The notes under the pieces were generated by a model. The model saw only the letters and a list, made by a program, of their open reading frames with translations. It had not been told where the DNA came from and did not search any database. 64,000 bases of DNA from Meghimatium bilineatum (lineage: Eukaryota; Mollusca; Gastropoda; Stylommatophora; Philomycidae), in assembly GCA_034231615.1 (NCBI GenBank), contig CM067316.1, positions 25,009,791 through 25,073,790 on the forward strand. The letters run 5' to 3'. How positions within the stretch are numbered: position 1 is the first letter of the stretch; each line of letters starts with the position of its first letter. This document shows, piece by piece, positions 23,801-34,384 of the stretch. Position numbers and translations under genes: made by a program.

Positions 23801-24104
23801 AGATAACTCGGTGATACTCTTAGACACAAAAAGCATGCTGTATAAGATAGAAATGTGCGTGTATGGGTCACTCAACTGAACAACTGGATTGCTCAATATG
23901 TTACATGAATATATTTTTCTGGTCATGCAGGAGTCAGAGACAACCAAAGAGCAGACTCATTGGCGGGTAACGATGTGGTTGATGGTACAGTACTAAGAAA
24001 ATATAGGGTCGACATAATAACGGACGCCATATATTTACCACAGAACAAAGAAAAAAGTCCCAGTAATATTTGTTTACTCAATGTTTATCTACTTTGTACC
24101 GCTA

Positions 24105-24310
24105 ATGACGATATAGGGATAGGTTAACAGTAAGATTAATGAGGACATAGGGATAGGTTAACAGTAAGATTAATGAAGACATAGGGATAGGTTAAAAGTA
24201 AGATTAATGAGGACATAGGGATAGGTTAAAAGTAAGATTAATGAAAACATAGGGATAGGTTAAAAGTAAGATTAATGAGAACATCGTGGTGATACGTTAA
24301 AAGTAAATTT
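24105..24310. repeat. 34-bp minisatellite, 6 copies
   Basis: ATAGGGATAGGTTAACAGTA plus AGATTAATGAGGAC repeats at 34-bp spacing (AGGTTA at 24121 and 24155). Confidence 0.92.
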
Positions 24311-24694
24311 AATGAGGGCATGTAGGAATCTCTAGATTGATAAAGGATATGCTCTGAGACTTCACACGTCACGATAAGTGTTGGTTGTATACAAATATTG
24401 CTTGGCTTTCCTTTACAATACTATTATGCTTCTATAAGTTTTCAACTATTTAAACTCTACTTGTGGAAACTTGTCACTTTGTTTATAATGGCCTTTGTAA
24501 TATTCCTATCGGCTAGAACATGTGTATACTGTACCTGTACTGGAGCTCTCAGCAATGTTTGTGCATACAACTAACTGCTATCGTGAAGTGGCAAATCTTG
24601 TATATCCTTGTATTTAGAGATCCATGAAACATGCCACAAGAAAATTTCCATTAAGACCTCTCCCCATACACACGTAAATATTAGCCGTTCAATA

Positions 24695-25185
24695 CTTTAC
24701 TATTGTTCGAATACAAACTGTGTTCTCACCATAATGTATCAATACAAACTGTGTTATCAAATTGTTCGAATACAAACTGTGTTATCAAATTGTTCGAATA
24801 CAAACTGTGTTCTCACCATTTGTTCGAATACAAACCATGTTCTCACCATATTGTTTGAATACAAACTGTGTTATCAAATTGTTCGAATACAAACTGTGTT
24901 CTCACCATATTGTTTGAATACAAACTGTGTTATCATATTGTTCGAATACAAACTGTGTTCTCACCATATTGTTTGAATACAAACTGTGTTATCATATTGT
25001 TCGAATACAAACTGTGTTCTCACCATATTGTTTGAGTATAGACTGTGTTCTCACCATGTTGTTTGAGTACAAACTGTGTTCTCACCATATTGTTTGAGTA
25101 TAGACTGTGTTCTCACCATGTTGTTTGAGTACAAACTGTGTTCTCACCATATTGTTTGAGTACAGACTGTGTTTTCACCATATCT
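24695..25185. repeat. 28/31-bp minisatellite, about 16 copies
   Basis: Two alternating unit types share GAATACAAACTGTGTT: one continues ATCAAATTGTTC, the other CTCACCATATTGTTT. The alternation gives a partial higher-order pattern. An incidental 122-codon open frame spans part of it. Confidence 0.92.
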
Positions 25186-25654
25186 CGAGCCTCCATCTTG
25201 CCACAGCTGTTTGATCAACAACAAATCTCAATAGAATAAATCTCATTCAGCATTTTAATCTACACCATTATATTGATGTGTCCGTGTCGGCCATCGATCT
25301 CTTCTGATGCCGAGTAGCAGTTTGGAGTCTGTGTTGTGTGTCTGTGGGGGTGGGGAGAATGACGTCAATGGAGGTTTACTTTTTTATAGATCAATCTAAT
25401 CTGGGCAATCACGTGGAGGAAAAAAGGCGGGGGTGAGGTTGGTGCGAAAGCTCGCGGTGTTGAATTGGAAGTCTACTCCTAAACATACGATAGCTCATTC
25501 TTCTCTTGTTCTTTCTATCTCTCTCTAGATTGTGTGACTGCATGCAGATTTGCAGTTTAATGGTGAACGAGGAGTTGTGAGTTATAAGATGACGACAGAT
25601 TTAGTCAAAAACATCACAAGACAAGTCACTATGGTATTATATGGAACCTTTTCA

Positions 25655-25890
25655 CAAAAAGTGATGCTGGTGACGATAATGCTAATGACGATGATGCTGA
25701 TTACGATAATGTTAATGACGATGATAGGGGTGACGATGATACTGATGAAGATTATGGGGGTGGTGATGATGTTGATGCTGATGACGATGATGGGGGTGAC
25801 GATGACGTTGATGATAGAGGCCCAAAGATAGTATGCGTTATTATTATTGTTCCTTATGACGACGAAGACGATGACAGAGCCTCAAGAGAG
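25655..25890. repeat. GATGAC/GATGAT-rich low-complexity tract
   Basis: Irregular repeats of GATGATGCTGATTACGATAA type. Read in one frame they give MLMTMMGVTMTLM-like peptide, in another Asp-rich peptide (DDDD). There is no sign of splicing or a host exon. Probably a decayed trinucleotide microsatellite. Confidence 0.75.
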
Positions 25891-26684
25891 TATGCATCTT
25901 CACTCATTTCCTTATGACAAGCAGTGTGGCTTTACTTCGTACTTCAAATTTATTTTCTCCGGCACTATCCTTTATGTAGAAGTTTACCAGAGCTTTGGCA
26001 ATTCCAACTGGATTATTTTGCTCAATGTGGCTGTGTGTTATTGAAGGATAGCTGTAGCTGGTACGCGTATTTGATCTGTGTTTTTTTTGGGGGGGGGGGG
26101 GGTACTTCTAACCAGAATCTGCTACAGAGCTGCTGAGTTCCTCCTTGTATCACATGATCACCTAATTCTTTTCGGATTGCATAAACCATGTATGTAACAT
26201 GGTCGATACAAAAGGTTTTCAGTAGGGTCTTTAGCGAGTTCTTATAGCGCCTGTACGGAACATATTGTACATGTCCGTCTGGATCTCACCACATAAAGGG
26301 TCATTTTTGGTAGACGGCATCTTGTATACACACTACATGACCTGATTAACCAATTTGTAACTGTCTCAGAACAGTATCAATGCTAAGGATACCAATTACA
26401 TCACGGACAGAGTGGCTGCCACGAGCTGGGAAACTTCTACTCCTAAGGGAACATAGCCATTTATTTCTTGTCACCTTGAGCGCCACCAATCGCCAAATAA
26501 GATCGAACAGCAGAGTCAAAACAAATCAGAATCAATCCGTGATTTAAAAAAAATTATTGCTATGTTTTTTGTTGGTCACTATTTATATACTTTGTGTCTC
26601 CCGAGTGTCGCCTGCCAATGCCGACCAATGAAACCCACGGGAATAATCGAAAACATGACTCAAAGGGCTTGATTGAATTCTGTG
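25891..26684. other. No gene recognised; poly-T/poly-G tract
   Basis: A T8 run followed by a G14 run lies at about 26081-26102. The rest shows no recognisable repeat or coding similarity. Confidence 0.5.
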
Positions 26685-26689
26685 GTAGG

Positions 26690-26816
26690 TCATCGGATGT
26701 GTCGGGCGCAGATATCGCAGCGATGCAGTAAACGGTGACACAACGCATTCCGTTATCCGGACTACATCCTATCAATATGCAAGAGTTGAAGAAGAAGAAC
26801 GCAGAAGAAGAAGATT
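26690..26816 (+). mobile_element. LINE A 3' end, short
   Basis: CATCGGATGTGTCGGGCGCAG, GCGATGCAGTAAACGGTGAC, ACGCATTCCGTTATCCGGAC and a GAA-rich tail match the terminal segment of family A. Confidence 0.85.
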
Positions 26817-27049
26817 GTTTCAATCCCATGTATTAGGAGCGATGAAGCGCCTTTTTTACGTGCAATTTTTTGGGCAGAGGAGAGATGTTGGTGTGTTCTG
26901 CAGAGCATTATTTTCTTTCATAACGCTACAACAAAGGTATGCATTGTTTTTAGAAAAGGCATTCTATTCAGAACACCCTAACGAAGGGTATACAATGTTT
27001 TTAGAAAAGGTATTCTACGCAGAAAGGGTGGTGGAGACTATGTATATAT

Positions 27050-27410
27050 GTATAAATCATGCTCCATCATGTACACACACAATCATACTCCATCATGTAC
27101 ACATACAATCATGCTCCATCATGTACACATACAATCATGCTCCATCATGTACACACACAATCATGCTCCATCATGTACACATATGCTCCCTCATGTACAC
27201 ATACAATCATGCTCCATGATGTACACACACAATCATGCTCCATCATGTACACACACAATCATGCTCCATCATGTACACATATGCTCCCTCATGTACACAT
27301 ACAATCATGCTCCATGATGTACACACACAATCATGCTCCATCATGTACACATATGCTCCCTCATGTACACATACAATCATGCTCCATCATGTACACATAC
27401 AATCGTATGA
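27050..27410. repeat. 26-bp minisatellite with 20-bp short units
   Basis: The main unit is CATGTACACACACAATCATG plus CTCCAT. A 20-bp form CATGTACACATATGCTCCCT occurs three times at regular intervals, giving a composite period. All three plus frames are open across most of it, as expected for stop-free repeats. Confidence 0.94.
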
Positions 27411-27639
27411 AATCCTACAACCATCTGGTGCTGTCAGTGTTGGCCAGTTTTAGCACACAGTATATACAACTGGATGCCTTCAATGCGGCATGCACAAGAG
27501 TTATGGAAGGGATATCTCATCTGTATTTATTCTAAAACTGCTGTAGCGTAACAAGACGTAGATGGTTCCCCAGCTTGGCTGCGATATCTGGGATTTTGGG
27601 TCAGACATTTCCGAATCAAGCATTTCCGAATGGGTTCAG

Positions 27640-27955
27640 GGTTACTTTTACACTGGGGTGCAAAGGGAACGCAATGCTCTAGGCGGACCCAGGGTTAGCA
27701 GATAACCAAGATCCCAAATGTACCTCCACGTGGTGCACCCTGGAAACAGAAATACAGCAGCTCGTGCTGATTCTGGCCAAATCATTTGGGGATCGTGTCC
27801 GAGAATGTGGAGGTAGCAGATGGAAAGAGATTTGACTGCACAAGAGACAGACAATATCTCCGACACCACCAGCATCACCACATATAACAACACTGTCGAC
27901 ATACAGTGAAGCTAGTCAGTCCAGTCCGAACATTGGAGGGGCGGCCAATGTAAAA
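27640..27955 (-). repeat. Dispersed repeat X, uninterrupted copy
   Basis: On the minus strand this matches repeat X at 20445-21110 without the LINE. It reads GCCGCCCCTCCAATGTTCGG, GATATTGTCTGTCTCTTGTG, GAGCTGCTGTATTTCTGTTT and TATCTGCTAACCCTGGGTCC. Roughly 70-80 percent identity by eye. Confidence 0.75.
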
Positions 27956-28079
27956 TGCACGTAAAGGTAAATGCATGGCGAGAGACAAATATGTTTCACA
28001 CAGAGTACAATGAAACAATGAAAGAGCAGAACAGCGCTAGAGGGCAGCGCGAACTGCAAATAGAAAGTGAAAAGTCCCT

Positions 28080-28720
28080 AGGAAAGGGAACTACAAGCTC
28101 CGTCAGCTCGAGACGGGCTTCTAGTTACCAGAGTTCCTAACAGGCAGAGACCCAGACCCATCACATCCATCGGCGTTTGGTAAAGCAAAAGACCTAACCC
28201 AACTCTAATGTCGAGCCTTCCTAAACCGGAAATACGCTTGCAAAGAGAAAGGGTTCTGTACCCGATGGGTGTAGGCAAGAAAGGGACAAGATGGCAGTCC
28301 TGGCCCAACTCCGTCAAGGTTTCCTATACCGGAAGTAACTTCCAGAGAGAAAGGGTTCCGTACTCGATTCGCTCAGGCACAAAAGGGACAACGATTTAGC
28401 CCTGGCCCAACTCTACTGTCAGGTTTTCCTACACCGGAAATACACTTGAAGAGAGAAAGGGTTCAGTACCTGATGGGCTCAGGCGCTATTGGGACAAGGA
28501 CGCTCAGCTCTAGAACGCCTTGCTCTCAAACGCGTGGTGTGAGACTCGAACTTGGACAAGGGGTACACGATGTCGGTGAATGACACCTCGGCTAAGAGGG
28601 CGAAAGAGCCAAGGTCCAACTCCTCTGTTGAGTTCTTCCCCTTAAGGAACCAGGCTCATGGATGAGAAACGGTTCAGTACCTAATGGGCACAGGCACAGC
28701 ACGTCCAATTACACGAGGCA
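28080..28720. repeat. Degenerate ~105-bp tandem repeat, GC-richer
   Basis: Units near 28205, 28315 and 28420 share CCTAxACCGGAA, then AGAGAAAGGGTTC.GTACC, GATGGGCTCAGGC-like, GGGACAA and CCTGGCCCAACTC. More diverged units lie at about 28085 and 28625. Base composition is visibly richer in G+C than the neighbours. No coding function is recognised; frames are open only locally. Confidence 0.75.
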
Positions 28721-28859
28721 AGTTCATAGACAGTGGAACACCTCGTTCGAGTGAGACGAGAGCAAGAAAATCGTCTGGGCGAAGAGTCTTCACTACGCGT
28801 GCCTGGAGACAGATATAGAGGCTGTCACAGGCTAAGGGTAGCCCACCCGAATTGTCAAG

Positions 28860-28985
28860 GCATGCCGAAATCGGATGTGCTAGGCCTACAAGGCGCATAA
28901 CGGTGGCACAACGTAATCACGCTCCCGGCGGAAATCGCACGGATATCCGTGATGGTTACAATGGAGCGAACGAAAAACAAAACAA
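28860..28985 (+). mobile_element. LINE A 3' end, diverged
   Basis: GAAATCGGATGTGCTAGGCC, AACGGTGGCACAACGTAATC and a final GAGCGAACGAAAAACAAAAC correspond in order to the family A terminus. It directly abuts the GC-rich tandem region. Confidence 0.6.
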
Positions 28986-29009
28986 ACAAACTTTTACACT
29001 TTTTGAGAT

Positions 29010-29141
29010 GGGATAACTATCGCCAACCCTAAACCCACAGTAGTCACCTCTTAACGACGTTACGCGTTGTTTGCAACATAACTATCACCAACCCTAAACC
29101 CAAATTAGTCACACCACTTAACATCACATCACGCGTTGTTT
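29010..29141. repeat. Tandem duplication, about 65 bp x2
   Basis: ATAACTATCGCCAACCCTAA ... ACGCGTTGTTTGC at 29012-29076 is repeated as ATAACTATCACCAACCCTAA ... ACGCGTTGTTTGC at 29079-29141, with a few changes. The AACCCTAAACCC core looks telomere-like but occurs once per unit. Confidence 0.85.
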
Positions 29142-29589
29142 GCTATTCATTGCTCCCCTTTTTAGTCCTGGTAATAAATGGGCAAGAATAGAATACAAAG
29201 AGTAGGGTACACTATGGGAAGATGTCTACATTATTTAGCGGAACACGACATAATATTATAATATTTAAATAGTTGGAATGTTGCGAAAATGAAATAGTGG
29301 CAGATAAGAAGTGTTGGCATAAATATCGATAAAGATACAGTACACATTTCACAGTCGCTATGAATATTGCCGGATGCATCGATCTGTGCGCTATCCACTG
29401 ATAGCACCCCACCCCTTCCAATACATGATCCTTTTCGGTGTGTTTCATCGTTTCTTCTCCAAGAGTTTGTAGCAAACGTATATGTAGTCGACATGTTCAG
29501 GAAACAGACAACAGCCGATAAAATTAGCCATTTTGTTTTTGTGGTAACAAGGACGGTGTATGCGAAATGAAGTGCCTGAGAACAGAAAT

Positions 29590-29890
29590 GGGTGTAACAA
29601 AAAAAGATAGAATAAACAATGACACCCTAAGAAATCTGATAAATGCAAAGAATACACAGACATACAAAAGATGAAATGGCTCGGCCACTTAATCAGCATG
29701 GAACCAGATCGCATTACATCGATAGCCTTCAATAAAATATAATCTGAAAGGAGAAATAGGAGAAGACCCAGAAGAAGATGGATAGAGTACATTAGAGAAA
29801 TACTAGAACACAAAGGCTGCGCTATGGCAGCTGCATCACAGTTAGCGAAAGAAAGAAGACTTCGGCTCCCAATGACGCTTAACGGACCAC
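29590..29890 (+). mobile_element. LINE ORF2 3' fragment
   Basis: One frame reads RTEMGVTKKDRINNDTLRNL. Others give MKWLGHLISMEPDRITSIAF and NRRRPRRRWIEYIREILEHK. This 'WlGHl.RM ... GRPrrRW' ending is typical of RTE/CR1-like LINE ORF2. It is broken by several frame changes. Confidence 0.72.
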
Positions 29891-30868
29891 GTGGATAAGA
29901 TAAGACATGACAATGTAACAAGGTTTGCTAGTGACGTGATTTCAGAGACGTCACGAAAGCTGTGCATAGTATAACAAAGTTGGATTAAAACTGCACATAA
30001 TATTAAAAGTTGAATGTAGGCACGTCTCCCGGTATTGAACCAAGATAAGAAATATATAAGTGGATATAAAGTAAAGAAACCTACACGTGGATATGATATA
30101 GAAGTGGACATACAGATAAAAGATATAGAAGTGAATATAAAGATAGGAGATATAGAAGTGGTTATAAAGAGAAGAATAGGGAACGATAGGGAAAACTTAA
30201 GAAAAGATGTATGATAGAACCACTCGGAGAGGAATGGTTAGTGGCATATTACCCTCCAGGGATAATGGTAGGAGGGAAAATATTTGTAAAAAATTATTCC
30301 TTTTTTGGATGCTGGCTTCTTTCAAGACATCTTCATTAGGAATTTGAGAACGACATCGATTTCAAGATAACCAGCGCATGCGTTCAATCAGGCACCAGAA
30401 ACACTACAGCCGTCCGTCCCTACCCTACTCTCCCATCGACTGCGTACTTCAATCAATAAATGACAGCTCAGAATTTCATCCCGTACGCCAAATATAACGC
30501 GAGAGTAGTTTCCGCAGGAAGAGAGGGGGAATGGAGGTGGAAGAATACCACAAACAAGCGTCGAAGAAGAAACGTGTGAACGTGGGATGCTGCCTAAACT
30601 CGGCAATGACTGACTATAGCCGCAGTTCTATTTCAGGTTTCCTCATTAATCTTCTCAGGATGGTACCAGGTCGTGCTTTAGGTCACTGACCAGAGCTGCA
30701 TTGATTAACGTTCCTAGCTATTTTTATGTTGTTGTTTTTTTAATCACTGCAATGGTAGTGAAGGGCTGTCAAGAAATTACGTCTACAATCAAACAAATTG
30801 TCGACATACTTGGTTTTACCCCCTTCCCTTCTCAACAATTGTCAAGAATTCTGGGACTCTGTTTGCTA
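29891..30868. other. No gene recognised
   Basis: A small GATATAGAAGTGGATATAAA-type tandem motif recurs at about 30050-30170. The remainder shows no similarity I can name. Confidence 0.45.
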
Positions 30869-33828
30869 CTCGAGATTATGTCACTAGTTATGATGTGATA
30901 CTATTGCTTGCTATTCGAGATTATGTCACTTAGTTATGATGTGATACTATTGCTTGCTATTCGAGATTATGTCACTTAGTTATGATGTGATACTATTGCT
31001 TGCTATTCGAGATTATGTCACTTAGTTATGATGTGATACTATTGCTTGCTACTCCAGATTATGTCACTAGTTATGATGTGATACCATTGCTTGCTACTCG
31101 AGATTATTTCACTAGTTATGATGTGATACTATTGTTTGCTACTCGAGATTATGTCACTAGTTATGATACTATTGTTTGCTACTCGAGATTATGTCACTAG
31201 TTATGATACTATTGTTTGCTACTCGAGATTATGTCACTAGTTATGATACTATTGTTTGCTACTCGAGATTATGTCACTAGTTATGATACTATTGTTTGCT
31301 ACTCGAGATTATGTCACTAGTTATGATACTATTGTTTGCTACTCGAGATTATGTCACTAGTTATGATACTATTGTTTGCTACTCGAGATTATGTCACTAG
31401 TTATGATACTACTGTTTGCTACTCGAGATTATGTCACTAGTTATGATACTACTGTTTGCTACTCGAGATTATGTCACTAGTTATGATGTGATACTATTGT
31501 TTGCTATTCGAGATTATGTCACTAGTTATGATAATACTGTTTGCTACTCGAGATTATGTCACTAGTTATGATACTATTGTTTGCTATTCGAGATTATGTC
31601 ACTAGTTATGATACTATTGTTTGCTACTCGAGATTATGTCACTAGTTATGATACTACTGTTTGCTACTCGAGATTATGTCACTAGTTATGATGTGATACT
31701 ATTGTTTGCTACTCGAGATTATGTCACTAGTTATGATACTATTGTTTGCTACTCGAGATTATGTCACTAGTTATGATACTATTGTTTGCTACTCGAGATT
31801 ATGTCACTAGTTATGATACTATTGTTTGCTACTCGAGATTATGTCACTAGTTATGATACTATTGTTTGCTACTCGAGATTATGTCACTAGTTATGATACT
31901 ACTGTTTGCTACTCGAGATTATGTCACTAGTTATGATACTACTGTTTGCTACTCGAGATTATGTCACTAGTTATGATGTGATACTATTGTTTGCTATTCG
32001 AGATTATGTCACTAGTTATGATACTACTGTTTGCTACTCGAGATTATGTCACTAGTTATGATACTATTGTTTGCTATTCGAGATTATGTCACTAGTTATG
32101 ATACTATTGTTTGCTACTCGAGATTATGTCACTAGTTATGATACTACTGTTTGCTACTCGAGATTATGTCACTAGTTATGATGTGATACTATTGTTTGCT
32201 ACTCGAGATTATGTCACTAGTTATGATACTACTGTTTGCTACTCGAGATTATGTCACTAGTTATGATACTACTGTTTGCTACTCGAGATTATGTCACTAG
32301 TTATGATGTGATACTATTGTTTGCTATTCGAGATTATGTCACTAGTTATGATACTATTGCTTGCTACTCGAGATTATGTCACTAGTTATGATACTACTGT
32401 TTGCTACTCGAGATTATGTCACTAGTTATGATGTGATACTATTGCTTGCTACTCGAGATTATGTCACTAGTTATGATGTGATACTATTGTTTGCTATTCG
32501 AGATTATGTCACTAGTTATGATACTACTGTTTGCTACTCGAGATTATGTCACTAGTTATGATACTATTGTTTGCTACTCGAGATTATGTCACTAGTTATG
32601 ATGTGATACTATTGTTTGCTACTCGAGATTATGTCACTAGTTATGATACTACTGTTTGCTACTCGAGATTATGTCACTAGTTATGATACTATTGCTTGCT
32701 ACTCGAGATTATGTCACTAGTTATGATACTATTGCTTGCTACTCGAGATTATGTCACTAGTTATGATACTATTGCTTGCTACTCGAGATTATGTCACTAG
32801 TTATGATACTATTGTTTGCTACTCGAGATTATGTCACTAGTTATGATACTATTGCTTGCTACTCGAGATTATGTCACTAGTTATGATACTATTGCTTGCT
32901 ACTCGAGATTATGTCACTAGTTATGATACTATTGCTTGCTACTCGAGATTATGTCACTAGTTATGATACTATTGCTTGCTACTCGAGATTATGTCACTAG
33001 TTATGATACTATTGCTTGCTACTCGAGATTATGTCATTAGTTATGATACTATTGTTTGCTACTCGAGATTATGTCACTAGTTATGATACTATTGCTTGCT
33101 ACTCGAGATTATGTCACTAGTTATGATACTATTGCTTGCTACTCGAGATTATGTCACTAGTTATGATGTGATACTATTGTTTGCTACTCGAGATTATGTC
33201 ACTAGCTATGATGTGATACTATTGCTTGCTACTCGAGATTATGTCACTAGTTATGATACTATTGTTTGCTACTCGAGATTATGTCACTAGTTATGATACT
33301 ATTGCTTGCTACTCGAGATTATGTCACTAGTTATGATGTGATACTATTGTTTGCTACTCGAGATTATGTCACTAGCTATGATGTGATACTATTGCTTGCT
33401 ACTCGAGATTATGTCACTAGTTATGATACTATTGCATGCTACTCGAGATTATGTCACTAGTTATGATACTATTGTTTGCTACTCGAGATTATGTCACTAG
33501 TTATGATACTATTGTTTGCTACTCAAGATTATGTCACTAGTTATGATACTATTGCTTGCTACTCGAGATTATGTCACTAGTTATGATACTATTGCTTGCT
33601 ACTCGAGATTATGTCACTAGTTATGATGTGATACTATTGTTTGCTACTCGAGATTATGTCACTAGCTATGATGTGATACTATTGCTTGCTACTCGAGATT
33701 ATGTCACTAGTTATGATACTATTGTTTGCTACTCGAGATTATGTCACTAGTTATGATACTATTGCTTGCTACTCGAGATTATGTCACTAGTTATGATGTG
33801 ATACTATTGTTTGCTACTCGAGATTATG
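30869..33828. repeat. 3-kb 40/45-bp minisatellite with higher-order structure
   Basis: The 40-bp unit is CTACTCGAGATTATGTCACT then AGTTATGATACTATTGTTTG. A 45-bp variant inserts TGATG (TTATGATGTGATACT). About 71 units in all. The 45-bp variants start at 31481 and 31686 and again at 31971 and 32176, so a block of about 490 bp (ten 40-bp plus two 45-bp units) has been duplicated. A C/T variant (ATTGTTTG/ATTGCTTG) partitions the left and right halves. Several 64-codon open frames are by-products. Confidence 0.97.
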
Positions 33829-33940
33829 CCAGTTTCTATGATATGATACCATTTCGTGCTATTTGAGATGTTCTCCGCAGTTCTGGGCTTTTTGACCAGA
33901 TTATGTCCTTTAGAATAGTGTCCTTTTTCACAAGGAAGGC

Positions 33941-33987
<47 letters not shown>

Positions 33988-34384
33988 GAACGTTGGCCGG
34001 TCAATAATTAATTAATTATTGCTTTTCTGTAGCCCATTCTAGCTCCAGCGACACAAGGGTTATTTTCATAATCACCTTGCTATTTCTAATTTCCTTACCG
34101 CTTCTTTAGTGGGTTTTTTCCCTCTGAACTCGTGGAAAAACCGTGCAAGTTTATTCATATTGCAAAAACATAATTGCTGTCTTTAAAATTAGTTTCCTAA
34201 CTTTTTAATACAAAGGGCATTCCACGCATTTTACACTTTACTGTTATCAAAAAAAGATAGGAAAAAAATCAGTTTACAAATGCATGCATTGTTCGTATAA
34301 TGATCATTTCTTGGGCATTCTTTATACATGGTCTCTATAAAGTAGCTGCTGAATTTGAAAATAATTATATATGTTCTTTTTTTC
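33829..34384. other. Spacer with (TTA)n microsatellite
   Basis: A (TTA)n run at about 33943-33988. The rest is A+T-rich with no recognisable content. Confidence 0.6.

Noticed and set aside
25655-25890. Asp-rich acidic protein (e.g. calcium-binding or shell-matrix) exon
   Set aside because: Irregular GAT/GAC repeats with frame-dependent composition and no flanking splice signals or signal peptide; more simply a decayed microsatellite.
26059-26829. Minus-strand 89-codon ORF near 26560-26829
   Set aside because: It overlaps the LINE A 3' end on the opposite strand and encodes its reverse complement.
29010-29141. Interstitial telomere repeat (AACCCTAAACCC)
   Set aside because: The motif appears once in each of two duplicated ~65-bp units and is not a run of telomeric repeats.
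30869-33828. Repeated 64-codon ORFs (MLLEIMSLVMIL...) as a repetitive protein gene
   Set aside because: Open frames simply follow the stop-free tandem unit, and 40-bp units shift frame each time. There is no start context, splice site or outside homology.
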